Part shown: positions 21,859 through 34,719 of the stretch, in pieces
Position numbering within the stretch: position 1 is the first letter of the stretch
How the letters are laid out: every line of letters begins with the position of its first letter
DNA from: Ptiloglossa arizonensis
Lineage: Eukaryota; Arthropoda; Insecta; Hymenoptera; Colletidae
DNA: 64,000 bases
Assembly (NCBI RefSeq): GCF_051014685.1
Contig: NC_135056.1
Span: 248,001 to 312,000 of the forward strand
Direction of reading: 5' to 3'
The notes under the pieces: model-generated
The model's database searches: none
What the model was told of the DNA's origin: nothing
The model's input: only the letters and a program-made list of their open reading frames with translations
Program-made: the position numbers and the translations under genes

Positions 21859-24828
21859 CGAATAACTAGAACGGCCAAGGGGAAGACTACTCATACCGTT
21901 GTAATCGGGCGAGCTTCTACTTTCAGATGCAACAGAAATTTTGCGGATTGGTCAATCCGTTCGCGAGATATGGCAGTTTTAGGTAAGAAACGCTTGAGAA
22001 ACTCCAAATTTTCGCAGTTCTGATGCTCGAAACGAATAACTAGGACGGCCTAGGGGAAAACTACTCATACCGTTGTATTCGGGCGAGTTTCTATTTTCAG
22101 ATGCGACAGAAACTTTGCGGATTGGTCAATCCGTTCGCGAGATATGGCAGTTTTGAGGTAAGAAACGCTTGAAAAACTCCAAATTTTCGCAGTTCTGATG
22201 CTCAAAACGAATAACGAGAACGGCCTAGGGGAAAACTACTCATACCATTGTAATCGGGCGAGCTTCTTCTTTCAGATGCAACTGAAATTTTGCGGATTGG
22301 TCAATCCGTTCGCGAGATATGGCAGTTTTGAGGTATGAAACGGTCGAGAAACTCCAAATTTCGCAGTTCTGATGCTCGAATCGAATAACTAGAACGGCCT
22401 AGGGGAAAACTACTCATACCGTTGTAATGGGGCGAGTTTCTACTTTCAGATGCGACAGAAACTTTGCGGATTGGTCAATCCGTTCGCGAGATGTGGCAGT
22501 TTTGAGGTAAAAAACGCTTGAGAAACTCCAAATTTTCGCAGTTCTGATGCTCGAATCGAATAACTAGAACGGCCTAGGGGAAAACTACTCATACCGTTGT
22601 AATGGGGCGAGTTTCTATTTTCAGATGCAACAGAAACTTTGCGGATTGGTCAATCCGTTCGCGAGATATGGCAGTTTTGAGGTAAGAAACGCTTGAGAAA
22701 CTCCAAACTTTCGCAGTTCTGATGCTCGAAACGAATAACTAGAACGGCCAAGGGGAAAACTATTCATACCGTAGTAATCGGGCGAGTTTCTACTTTCAGA
22801 TGCGAGAGAAATTTTGCGGATTGGTCAATCCGTTCGCGAGATATGGCAGTTTTGAGGAAAGAAACGCTTGAGAAACTCCAAATTTTCGCAGTTCTGATGC
22901 TCGAAACGAATAACTAGAACGGCCTAGGGGAAGACTACTCATACCGTTGTAATGGGGCGAGTTTCTACTTTCAGATGCAACAGAAACTTTGCGGATTGGT
23001 CAATCGGTTCGCGAGATATGGCAGTTTTGAGGTAAGAAACGCTTGAGAAACTCCAAATTTTCGCAGTTCTGATACTCGAAACGAATAACTAGAACGGTCT
23101 AGGGGAAAACTACTCATACCATTGTAATCGGACGAGCTTCTACTTTCAGATGCAACAGAAATTTTGCGGATTGGTCAATCCGTTCGCGAGATATGGCAGT
23201 TTTGAAGTTAGAAACGCTTGAGAAACTCAAAATTTTCGCAGTTCTAATGCTCGAAACGAATAACTAGAACGGCTTAAGGGAAAAATACTCATACCGTTGT
23301 AATCGGGCGAGTTTCTACTTTCAGATGCGACAGAAACTTTGCGGATTGGTCAATCCGTTCGCGAGATATGGCAGTTTTGAGGTAAGAAGCGCTTGCGAAA
23401 CTCCAAATTTTCGCAGTTCTGATGCTCGAAACGAATAACGAGAACGGCCTAGGGGAAAACTACTCATACCATTGTAATCGGGCGAGTTTCTACTTTCAGA
23501 TGCAACAGAAATTTTGCGGATTGGTCAATCCGTTCGCGAGATATGGCAGTTTTAGGTAAGAAACGCTTGAGAAACTCCAAATTTTCGCAGTTCTGATGCT
23601 CGAAACGAATAACTAGAACGGCCTAGGGGAAAACTACTCATACCGTTGTATTCGGGCGAGTTTCTACTTTCAGATGCGACAGAAACTTTGCGGATTGGTC
23701 AATCCGTTCGCGAGATATGGCAGTTTTGAGGTAAGAAACGCTTGAAAAACTCCAAATTTTCGCAGTTCTGATGCTCAAAACGAATAACGAGAACGGCCTA
23801 GGGGAAAACTACTCATACCATTGTAATCGGGCGAGCTTCTTCTTTCAGATGCAACTGAAATTTTGCGGATTGGTCAATCCGTTCGCGAGATATGGCAGTT
23901 TTGAGGTATGAAACGGTCGAGAAACTCCAAATTTCGCAGTTCTGATGCTCGAATCGAATAACTAGAACGGCCTAGGGGAAAACTACTCATACCGTTGTAA
24001 TGGGGCGAGTTTCTACTTTCAGATGCGACAGAAACTTTGCGGATTGGTCAATCCGTTCGCGAGATGTGGCAGTTTTGAGGTAAGAAACGCTTGAGAAACT
24101 CCAAATTTTCGCAGTTCTGATACTCGAAACGAATAACTAGAACGGTCTAGGGGAAAACTACTCATACCATTGTAATCGGACGAGCTTCTACTTTCAGATG
24201 CAACAGAAATTTTGCGGATTGGTCAATCCGTTCGCGAGATATGGCAGTTTTGAAGTTAGAAACGCTTGAGAAACTCAAAATTTTCGCAGTTCTAATGCTC
24301 GAAACGAATAACTAGAACGGCTTAAGGGAAAAATACTCATACCGTTGTAATCGGGCGAGTTTCTACTTTCAGATGCGACAGAAACTTTGCGGATTGGTCA
24401 ATCCGTTCGCGAGATATGGCAGTTTTGAGGTAAGAAACGCTTGCGAAACTCCAAATTTTCGCAGTTCTGATGCTCGAAACGAATAACGAGAACGGCCTAG
24501 GGGAAAACTACTCATACCATTGTAATCGGGCGAGCTTCTTCTTTCAGATGCAACTGAAATTTTGCGGATTGGTCAATCCGTTCGCGAGATATGGCAGTTT
24601 TGAGGTAAGAAACGGTCGAGAAACTCCAAATTTCGCATTTCTGATGCTCGAATCGAATAACTAGAACGGCCTAGGGGAAAACTACTCATACCGTTGTAAT
24701 GGGGCGAGTTTCTATTTTCAGATGCAACAGAAACTTTGCGGATTGGTCAATCCGTTCGCGAGATATGGCAGTTTTGAGGAAAGAAACGCTTGAGAAACTC
24801 CAAACTTTCGCAGTTCTGATGCTCGAAA
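21859..24828 (+). repeat. HOR C copy 3 (17 monomers, 2970 bp)
   Basis: Same marker order as copy 2 but 525 bp shorter. The three monomers that lie at about 20281-20805 in copy 2, including the AATTGGGCGAG type, are missing here. The flanks are otherwise aligned: ACTAGGACGG near 22044, GAAGCGCTTGCG near 23387, CGCATTTCTG near 24636. Confidence 0.87.
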
Positions 24829-25351
24829 CGAATAACTAGAACGGCCAAGGGGAAGACTACTCATACCGTTGTAATCGGGCGAGCTTCTACTTTCAGATGC
24901 AACAGAAATTTTGCGGATTGGTCAATCCGTTCGCGAGATATGGCAGTTTTAGGTAAGAAACGCTTGAGAAACTCCAAATTTTCGCAGTTCTGATGCTCGA
25001 AACGAATAACTAGGACGGCCTAGGGGAAAACTACTCATACCGTTGTATTCGGGCGAGTTTCTATTTTCAGATGCGACAGAAACTTTGCGGATTGGTCAAT
25101 CCGTTCGCGAGATATGGCAGTTTTGAGGTAAGAAACGCTTGAAAAACTCCAAATTTTCGCAGTTCTGATGCTCAAAACGAATAACGAGAACGGCCTAGGG
25201 GAAAACTACTCATACCATTGTAATCGGGCGAGCTTCTTCTTTCAGATGCAACTGAAATTTTGCGGATTGGTCAATCCGTTCGCGAGATATGGCAGTTTTG
25301 AGGTATGAAACGGTCGAGAAACTCCAAATTTCGCAGTTCTGATGCTCGAAT
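24829..25351 (+). repeat. HOR C copy 4, stub of three monomers
   Basis: Repeats the first three monomers of HOR C (GTTTTAGG, ACTAGGACGG near 25014, CAAAACGAATAACGAG) and then switches to a CTTAAGGG monomer. Confidence 0.85.
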
Positions 25352-25700
25352 CGAATAACTAGAACGGCTTAAGGGAAAAATACTCATACCGTTGTAATCG
25401 GGCGAGTTTCTACTTTCAGATGCGACAGAAACTTTGCGGATTGGTCAATCCGTTCGCGAGATATGGCAGTTTTGAGGTAAGAAACGCTTGCGAAACTCCA
25501 AATTTTCGCAGTTCTGATGCTCGAAACGAATAACGAGAACGGCCTAGGGGAAAACTACTCATACCATTGTAATCGGGCGAGCTTCTTCTTTCAGATGCAA
25601 CTGAAATTTTGCGGATTGGTCAATCCGTTCGCGAGATATGGCAGTTTTGAGGTAAGAAACGGTCGAGAAACTCCAAATTTCGCAGTTCTGATGCTCGAAT
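25352..25700 (+). repeat. Dimer duplication, copy 1
   Basis: A CTTAAGGGAAAAATAC monomer with GCGACAG followed by a 174-bp m2 marker. The pair recurs immediately, 349 bp downstream. Confidence 0.88.
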
Positions 25701-26049
25701 CAAATAACTAGAACGGCTTAAGGGAAAAATACTCATACCGTTGTAATCGGGCGAGTTTCTACTTTCAGATGCGACAGAAACTTTGCGGATTGGTCAATCC
25801 GTTCGCGAGATATGGCAGTTTTGAGGTAAGAAACGCTTGCGAAACTCCAAATTTTCGCAGTTCTGATGCTCGAAACGAATAACGAGAACGGCCTAGGGGA
25901 AAACTACTCATACCATTGTAATCGGGCGAGCTTCTTCTTTCAGATGCAACTGAAATTTTGCGGATTGGTCAATCCGTTCGCGAGATATGGCAGTTTTGAG
26001 GTAAGAAACGGTCGAGAAACTCCAAATTTCGCAGTTCTGATGCTCGAAT
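25701..26049 (+). repeat. Dimer duplication, copy 2
   Basis: Identical in type to the preceding dimer. It begins CAAATAACTAG instead of CGAATAACTAG, a private change at 25702. Confidence 0.88.
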
Positions 26050-27029
26050 CGAATAACTAGAACGGCCTAGGGGAAAACTACTCATACCGTTGTAATCGGG
26101 CGAGTTTCTACTTTCAGATGCAACAGAAATTTTGCGGATTGGTCAATCCGTTCGCGAGATATGGCAGTTTTTGGTAAGAAACGCTTGAGAAACTCCAAAT
26201 TTTCGCAGTTCTGATGCTCGAAACGAATAACTAGAACGGCCTAGGGGAAAACTACTCATACCGTTGTATTCGGGCGAGTTTCTACTTTCAGATGCGACAG
26301 AAACTTTGCGGATTGGTCAATCCGTTCGCGAGATATGGCAGTTTTGAGGTAAGAAACGCTTGAAAAACTCCAAATTTTCGCAGTTCTGATGCTCAAAACG
26401 AATAACGAGAACGGCCTAGGGGAAAACTACTCATACCATTGTAATCGGGCGAGCTTTTTCTTTCAGATGCAACTGAAATTTTGCGGATTGGTCAATCCGT
26501 TCGCGAGATATGGCAGTTTTGAGGTAAGAAACGCTTGAGAGACTCCAAATTTTCGCAGTTCTGATGCTCGAAACGAATAACTAGAACGGCCTAGGGGAAA
26601 ACTACTCATACCGTTGTAATGGGGCGAGTTTCTACTTTCAGATGCGACAGAAACTTTGCGGATTGGTCAATCCGTTCGCCAGATATGCAGTTTTGAGGTA
26701 ATAAACGCTTGAGAAACTCCAAACTTTCGCAGTTCTGATGCTCGAAACGAATAACTAGAACGGCATAGGGGAAAACTAATCATACCGTTGTAATGGGGCG
26801 AGTTTCTACTTTCAGATGCAACAGAAACTTTGCGGATTGGTCAATCGGTTCGCGAGATATGGCAGTTTTGAGGTAAGAAACGCTTGAGAAACTCCAAATT
26901 TTCGCAGTTCTGATGCTCGAAACGAATAACTAGAACGGCCTAGGGGAAAACTACTCATACCGTTGTATTCGGGCGAGCTTCTTCTTTCAGATGCAACTGA
27001 AATTTTGCGGATTGGTCAATCCGTTCGCG
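26050..27029 (+). repeat. Mixed monomers between domains C and D
   Basis: Five to six monomers of several types: GTTTTTGG near 26166, TATTCGGG, CAAAACGAATAACGAG, GAGAGACTCC, a TTCGCCAG monomer with a 1-bp deletion (GATATGCAG near 26692), and GCATAGGGG with AACTAATCAT. I see no repeated order in this stretch. Confidence 0.7.
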
Positions 27030-29127
27030 AGATATGGCAGTTTTGAGGTATGAAACGGTCGAGAAACTCCAAATTTCGCAGTTCTGATGCTCGAATCGAA
27101 TAACTAGAACGGCCTAGGGGAAAAATACTCATACCGTTGTAATGGGGCGAGTTTCTACTTTCAGATGCGACAGAAACTTTGCGGATTGGTCAATCCGTTC
27201 GCGAGATGTGGCAGTTTTGAGGTAAAAAACGCTTGAGAAACTCCAAATTTTCGCAGTTCTGATGCTCGAATCGAATAACTAGAACGGCCTAGGGGAAAAC
27301 TACTCATACCGTTGTAATGGGGCGTGTTTCTATTTTCAGATGCAACAGAAACTTTGCGGATTGGTCAATCCGTTCGCGAGATATGGCAGTTTTGAGGTAA
27401 GAAACGCTTGAGAAACTCCAAACTTTCGCAGTTCTGATGCTCGAAACGAATAACTAGAACGGCCAAGGGGAAAACTATTCATACCGTTGTAATCGGGCGA
27501 GTTTCTACTTTCAGATGCGAGAGAAATTTTGCGGATTGGTCAATCCGTTCGCGAGATATGGCAGTTTTGAGGAAAGAAACGCTTGAGGAACTCCAAATTT
27601 TCGCAGTTCTGATGCTCGAAACGAATAACTAGAACGGCCTAGGGGAAGACTACTCATACCGTTGTAATGGGGCGAGTTTCTACTTTCAGATGCAACAGAA
27701 ACTTTGCGGATTGGTCAATCGGTTCGCGAGATATGGCAGTTTTGAGGTAAGAAACGCTTGAGAAACTCCAAATTTTCGCAGTTCTGATACTCGAAACGAA
27801 TAACTAGAACGGTCTAGGGGAAAACTACTCATACCATTGTAATCGGACGAGCTTCTACTTTCAGATGCAACAGAAATTTTGCGGATTGGTCAATCCGTTC
27901 GCGAGATATGGCAGTTTTGAAGTTAGAAACGCTTGAGAAACTCAAAATTTTCGCAGTTCTGATGCTCGAAACGAATAACTAGAACGGCTTAAGGGAAAAA
28001 TACTCATACCGTTGTAATCGGGCGAGTTTCTACTTTCAGATGCGACAGAAACTTTGCGGATTGGTCAATCCGTTCGCGAGATATGGCAGTTTTGAGGTAA
28101 GAAACGCTTGCGAAACTCCAAATTTTCGCAGTTCTGATGCTCGAAACGAATAACGAGAACGGCCTAGGGGAAAACTACTCATACCATTGTAATCGGGCGA
28201 GCTTCTTCTTTCAGATGCAACTGAAATTTTGCGGATTGGTCAATCCGTTCGCGAGATATGGCAGTTTTGAGGTAAGAAACGGTCGAGAAATTCCAAATTT
28301 CGCAGTTCTGATGCTCGAATCGAATAACTAGAACGGCCTAGGGGAAAACTACTCATACCGTTGTAATGGGGCGAGTTTCTACTTTCAGATGCGACAGAAA
28401 CTTTGCGGATTGGTCAATCCGTTCGCGAGATGTGGCAGTTTTGAGGTAAGAAACGCTTGAGAAACTCCAAATTTTCGCAGTTCTGATGCTCGAATCGAAT
28501 AACTAGAACGGCCTAGGGGAAAACTACTCATACCGTTGTAATGGGGCGAGTTTCTATTTTCAGATGCAACAGAAACTTTGCGGATTGGTCAATCCGTTCG
28601 CGAGATATGGCAGTTTTGAGGTAAGAAACACTTGAGAAACTCCAAACTTTCGCAGTTCTGATACTCGAAACGAATAACTAGAACGGCCAAGGGGAAGACT
28701 ACTCATACCGTTGTAATCGGGCGAGTTTCTACTTTCAGATGCAACAGAAATTTTGCGAATTGGTCAATCCGTTCGCGAGATATGGCAGTTTTGAGGTAAG
28801 AAACGCTTGAGAAACTCCAAATTTTCGCAGTTCTGATGGTCGAAACGAATAACTAGAACGGCCTAGGGGAAAACTACTCATACCGTTGTAATCGGGCGAG
28901 TTTCTACTTCCAGATGCGAGAGAAATTTTGCGGATTGGTCAATCCGTTCGCGAGATATGGCAGTTTTGAGGTAAGAAACGCTTGAGAAACTCAAAATTTT
29001 CGCAGTTCTGATGCTCGAAACGAATAACTAGAACGGCCTAGGGGAAAACTACTCATACCGTTGTATTCGGGCGAGTTTCTACTTTCAGATGCGACAGAAA
29101 CTTTGCGGATTGGTCAATCCGTTCGCG
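27030..29127 (+). repeat. HOR D copy 1 (12 monomers, ~2098 bp)
   Basis: Markers in order: GAGGTATGAAACGG, CTATTTTCAG, AACTATTCAT with GAGGAAAG, GATACTCG/TCTAGGGG, GAAGTTAG, CTTAAGGG, the m2 marker at 28147, AACACTTGAG near 28627, GATGGTCG near 28836, CTTCCAG near 28907, TATTCGGG. The series restarts about 2098 bp downstream. Confidence 0.8.
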
Positions 29128-31401
29128 AGATATGGCAGTTTTGAGGTATGAAACGGTCGAGAAACTCCAAATTTCGCAGTTCTGATGCTCGAATCGTATA
29201 ACTAGAACGGCCTAGGGGAAAACTACTCATACCGTTGTAATGGGGCGAGTTTCTACTTTCAGATGCGACAGAAACTTTGCGGATTGGTCAATCCGTTCGC
29301 GAGATGTGGCAGTTTTGAGGTAAGAAACGCTTGAGAAACTCCAAATTTTCGCAGTTCTGATGCTCGAATCGAATAACTAGAACGGCCTAGGGGAAAACTA
29401 CTCATACCGTTGTAATGGGGCGAGTTTCTATTTTCAGATGCAACAGAAACTTTGCGGATTGGTCAATCCGTTCGCGAGATATGGCAGTTTTGAGGTAAGA
29501 AACGCTTGAGAAACTCCAAACTTTCGCAGTTCTGATGCTCGAAACGAATAACTAGAACGGCCAAGGGGAAAACTATTCATACCGTTGTAATCGGGCGAGT
29601 TTCTACTTTCAGATGCGAGAGAAATTTTGCGGATTGGTCAATCCGTTCGCGAGATATGGCAGTTTTGAGGAAAGAAACGCTTGAGAAACTCCAAATTTTC
29701 GCAGTTCTGATGCTCGAAACGAATAACTAGAACGGCCTAGGGGAAGACTACTCATACCGTTGTAATGGGGCGAGTTTCTACTTTCAGATGCTACAGAAAC
29801 TTTGCGGATTGGTCAATCGGTTCGCGAGATATGGCAGCTTTGAGGTAAGAAACGCTTGAGAAACTCCAAATTTTCGCAGTTCTGATACTCGAAACGAATA
29901 ACTAGAACGGTCTAGGGGAAAACTACTCATACCATTGTAATCGGACGAGCTTCTACTTTCAGATGCAACAGAAATTTTGCGGATTGGTCAATCCGTTCGC
30001 GAGATATGGCAGTTTTGAAGTTAGAAACGCTTGAGAAACTCAAAATTTTCGCAGTTCTGATGCTCGAAACGAATAACTAGAACGGCTTAAGGGAAAAATA
30101 CTCATACCGTTGTAATCGGGCGAGTTTCTACTTTCAGATGCGACAGAAACTTTGCGGATTGGTCAATCCGTTCGCGAGATATGGCAGTTTTGAGGTAAGA
30201 AACGCTTGCGAAACTCCAAATTTTCGCAGTTCTGATGCTCGAAACGAATAACGAGAACGGCCTAGGGGAAAACTACTCATACCATTGTAATCGGGCGAGC
30301 TTCTTCTTTCAGATGCAACTGAAATTTTGCGGATTGGTCAATCCGTTCGCGAGATATGGCAGTTTTGAGGTAAGAAACGGTCGAGAAACTCCAAATTTCG
30401 CAGTTCTGATGCTCGAATCGAATAACTAGAACGGCCTAGGGGAAAACTACTCATACCGTTGTAATGGGGCGAGTTTCTACTTTCAGATGCGACAGAAACT
30501 TTGCGGATTGGTCAATCCGTTCGCGAGATGTGGCAGTTTTGAGGTAAGAAACGCTTGAGAAACTCCAAATTTTCGAAGTTCTGATGCTCGAATCGAATAA
30601 CTAGAACGGCCTAGGGGAAAACTACTCATACCGTTGTAATGGGGCGAGTTTCTACTTTCAGATGCGACAGAAACTTTGCGAATTGGTCAATCCGTTCGCG
30701 AGATGTGGCAGTTTTGAGGTAAGAAACGCTTGAGAAACTCCAAATTTTCGCAGTTCTGATGCTCGAATCGAATAACTAGAACGGCCTAGGGGAAAACTAC
30801 TCATACCGTTGTAATGGGGCGAGTTTCTATTTTCAGATGCAACAGAAACTTTGCGGATTGGTCAATCCGTTCGCGAGATATGGCAGTTTTGAGGTAAGAA
30901 ACACTTGAGAAACTCCAAACTTTCGCAGTTCTGATACTCGAAACGAATAACTAGAACGGCCAAGGGGAAGACTACTCATACCGTTGTAATCGGGCGAGTT
31001 TCTACTTTCAGATGCAACAGAAATTTTGCGGATTGGTCAATCCGTTCGCGAGATATGGCAGTTTTGAGGTAAGAAACGCTTGAGAAACTCCAAATTTTCG
31101 CAGTTCTGATGGTCGAAACGAATAACTAGAACGGCCTAGGGGAAAACTACTCATACCGTTGTAATCGGGCGAGTTTCTACTTCCAGATGCGAGAGAAATT
31201 TTGCGGATTGGTCAATCCGTTCGCGAGATATGGCAGTTTTGAGGTAAGAAACGCTTGAGAAACTCAAAATTTTCGCAGTTCTGATGCTCGAAACGAATAA
31301 CTAGAACGGCCTAGGGGAAAACTACTCATACCGTTGTATTCGGGCGAGTTTCTACTTTCAGATGCGACAGAAACTTTGCGGATTGGTCAATCCGTTCGCG
31401 A
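29128..31401 (+). repeat. HOR D copy 2 (13 monomers, ~2274 bp)
   Basis: Same order as copy 1 with one additional GATGTGG monomer (about 30606-30780, with GCGAATTGG), which lengthens it by one monomer. It adds the GAATCGTATAAC variant near 29193, seen again near 31467, and GATGCTACAG near 29790. Confidence 0.8.
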
Positions 31402-32820
31402 GATATGGCAGTTTTGAGGTATGAAACGGTCGAGAAACTCCAAATTTCGCAGTTCTGATGCTCGAATCGTATAACTAGAACGGCCTAGGGGAAAACTACT
31501 CATACCGTTGTAATGGGGCGAGTTTCTACTTTCAGATGCGACAGAAACTTTGCGGATTGGTCAATCCGTTCGCGAGATATGGCAGTTTTGAGGTAAGAAA
31601 CGCTTGAGAAACTCCAAACTTTCGCAGTTCTGATGCTCGAAACGAATAACTAGAACGGCCAAGGGGAAAACTATTCATACCGTTGTAATCGGGCGAGTTT
31701 CTACTTTCAGATGCGAGAGAAATTTTGCGGATTGGTCAATCCGTTCGCGAGATATGGCAGTTTTGAGGAAAGAAACGCTTGAGAAACTCCAAATTTTCGC
31801 AGTTCTGATGCTCGAAACGAATAACTAGAACGGCCTAGGGGAAGACTACTCATACCGTTGTAATGGGGCGAGTTTCTACTTTCAGATGCTACAGAAACTT
31901 TGCGGATTGGTCAATCGGTTCGCGAGATATGGCAGTTTTGAGGTAAGAAACGCTTGAGAAACTCCAAACTTTCGCAGTTCTGATGCTCGAAACGAATAAC
32001 TAGAACGGCCAAGGGGAAAACTATTCATACCGTTGTAATCGGGCGAGTTTCTACTTTCAGATGCGAGAGAAATTTTGCGGATTGGTCAATCCGTTCGCGA
32101 GATATGGCAGTTTTGAGGAAAGAAACGCTTGAGAAACTCCAAATTTTCGCAGTTCTGATGCTCGAAACGAATAACTAGAACGGCCTAGGGGAAGACTACT
32201 CATACCGTTGTAATGGGGCGAGTTTCTACTTTCAGATGCTACAGAAACTTTGCGGATTGGTCAATCGGTTCGCGAGATATGGCAGTTTTGAGGTAAGAAA
32301 CGCTTGAGAAACTCCAAATTTTCGCAGTTCTGATACTCGAAACGAATAACTAGAACGGTCTAGGGGAAAACTACTCATACCATTGTAATCGGACGAGCTT
32401 CTACTTTCAGTTGCAACAGAAATTTTGCGGATTGGTCAATCCGTTCGCGAGATATGGCAGTTTTGAAGTTAGAAACGCTTGAGAAACTCAAAATTTTCGC
32501 AGTTCTGATGCTCGAAACGAATAACTAGAACGGCTTAAGGGAAAAATACTCATACCGTTGTAATCGGGCGAGTTTCTACTTTCAGATGCGACAGAAACTT
32601 TGCGGATTGGTCAATCCGTTCGCGAGATATGGCAGTTTTGAGGTAAGAAACGCTTGCGAAACTCCAAATTTTCGCAGTTCTGATGCTCGAAACGAATAAC
32701 GAGAACGGCCTAGGGGAAAACTACTCATACCATTGTAATCGGGCGAGCTTCTTCTTTCAGATGCAACTGAAATTTTGCGGATTGGTCAATCCGTTCGCGA
32801 GATATGGCAGTTTTGAGGTA
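31402..32820 (+). repeat. HOR D copy 3, shortened, with internal dimer duplication
   Basis: Begins like copy 2 (GAATCGTATAAC) but has lost part of the following monomers: a monomer with GATATGGCAG and AAACTTTCGCAG joins directly to AACTATTCAT. The pair AACTATTCAT/GAGAG plus AAGACTAC/GATGCTACAG is then present twice, at 31643-31992 and 31993-32342, exactly 350 bp apart. Confidence 0.8.
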
Positions 32821-32969
32821 AGAAACGCTTGAGAAACTCCAAACTTTCGCAGTTCTGATGCTCGAAACGAATAACTAGAACGGCCAAGGGGAAGACTACT
32901 CATACCGTTGTAATCGGGCGAGCTTCTACTTTCAGATGCAACAGAAATTTTGCGGATTGGTCAATCCGT
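32821..32969 (+). repeat. Transition monomers between D and E
   Basis: Less than two monomers, with AAACTTTCGCAG, CCAAGGGGAAGAC and GAGCTTCTAC. They match neither the end of HOR D nor the equivalent position of HOR E. Confidence 0.6.
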
Positions 32970-34719
32970 TCGCGAGATATGGCAGTTTTGAGGTAAGAAA
33001 CGCTTGAGAAACTCCAAATTTTCGCAGTTCTGATGGTCGAAACGAATAACTAGAACGGCCTAGGGGAAAACTACTCATACCGTTGTAATCGGGCGAGTTT
33101 CTACTTTCAGATGCGAGAGAAATTTTGCGGATTGGTCAATCCGTTCGCGAGATATGGCAGTTTTGAGGTAAGAAACGCTTGAGAAACTCAAAATTTTCGA
33201 AGTTCTGATGCTCGAAACGAATAACTAGAACGGCCTAGGGGAAAACTACTCATACCGTTGTATTCGGGCGAGTTTCTACTTTCAGATGCGAGAGAAATTT
33301 TGCGGATTGGTCAATCCGTTCGCGAGATATGGCAGTTTTGAGGTAAGAAACGCTTGAGAAACTCAAAATTTTCGCAGTTCTGATGCTCGAAACGAATAAC
33401 TAGAACGGCCTAGGGGAAAACTACTCATACCGTTGTAATCGGGCGAGTTTCTACTTTCAGATGCGACAGAAACTTTGCGGATTGGTCAATCCGTTCGCGA
33501 GATGTGGCAGTTTTGAGGTAAGAAACGCTTGAGAAACTCCAAATTTTCGCAGTTCTGATGCTCGAATCGAATAAATAGAACGGCCTAGGGGAAAACTACT
33601 CATACCGTTGTAATGGGGCGAGTTTCTATTTTCAGATGCAACAGAAACTTTGCGGATTGGTCAATCCGTTCGCGAGATATGGCAGTTTTGAGGTAAGAAA
33701 CGCTTGAGAAACTCCAAACTTTCGCAGTTCTGATGCTCGAAACGAATAACTAGAACGGCCAAGGGAAAGACTACTCATACCGTTGTAATCGGGCGAGTTT
33801 CTACTTTCAGATGCAACAGAAATTTTGCGGATTGGTCAATCCGTTCGCGAGATATGGCAGTTTTGAGGTAAGAAACGCTTGAGAAACTCCAAACTTTCGC
33901 AGTTCTGATGCTCGAAACGAATAACTAGAACGGCCAAGGGGAAGACTACTCATACCGTTGTAATCGGGCGAGTTTCTACTTTCAGATGCAACAGAAATTT
34001 TGCGGATTGGTCAATCCGTTCGCGAGATATGGCAGTTTTGAGGTAAGAAACGCTTGAGAAACTCCAAATTTTCGCAGTTCTGATACTCGAAACGAATAAC
34101 TAGAACGGTCTAGGGGAAAACTACTCATACCATTGTAATCGGACGAGCTTCTACTTTCAGATGCAACAGAAATTTTGCGGATTGGTCAATCCGTTCGCGA
34201 GATATGGCAGTTTTGAAGTTAGAAACGCTTGAGAAACTCAAAATTTTCGCAGTTCTGATGCTCGAAACGAATAACTAGAACGGCTTAAGGGAAAAATACT
34301 CATACCGTTGTAATCGGGCGAGTTTCTACTTTCAGGTGCAACAGAAATTTTGCGAATTGGAAAATCCGTTCGCGAGATATGGCAGTTTTGAGGTAAGAAA
34401 CGCTTGAGAGACTCCAAATTTTCGCAGTTCTGATGCTCGAATCGAATAACTAGAACGGCCTAGGGGAAAACTACTCATACCGTTGTAATGGGGCGAGTTT
34501 CTACTTTCAGATGCGACAGAAACTTTGCGGATTGGTCAATCCGTTCGCCAGATATGGCAGTTTTGAGTTCAGAAACGCTTGAGAAACTCAAAACTTTCGC
34601 AGTTCTGATGCTCGAAACGAATAACTAGAACGGCCTAGGGGAAAACTACTCATACCATTGTAATCGGGCGAGTTTCTACTTTCAGAGGCAACAGAAATTT
34701 TGCGGATTGGTCAATCCGT
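32970..34719 (+). repeat. HOR E copy 1 (10 monomers, 1750 bp)
   Basis: Marker order: GATGGTCG (33033), GAGAG types with TTTTCGAAG, TATTCGGG, GATGTGG, AATAAATAG/CTATTTTCAG, CCAAGGGAAAGAC (about 33762), CCAAGGGGAAGAC, GATACTCG, GAAGTTAG, CTTAAGGG with CAGGTGCAACAG and TTGGAAAATCC (about 34335), and TTCGCCAG with GAGTTCAG. Although ten monomers long, like HOR A, it is a different series. Confidence 0.85.
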
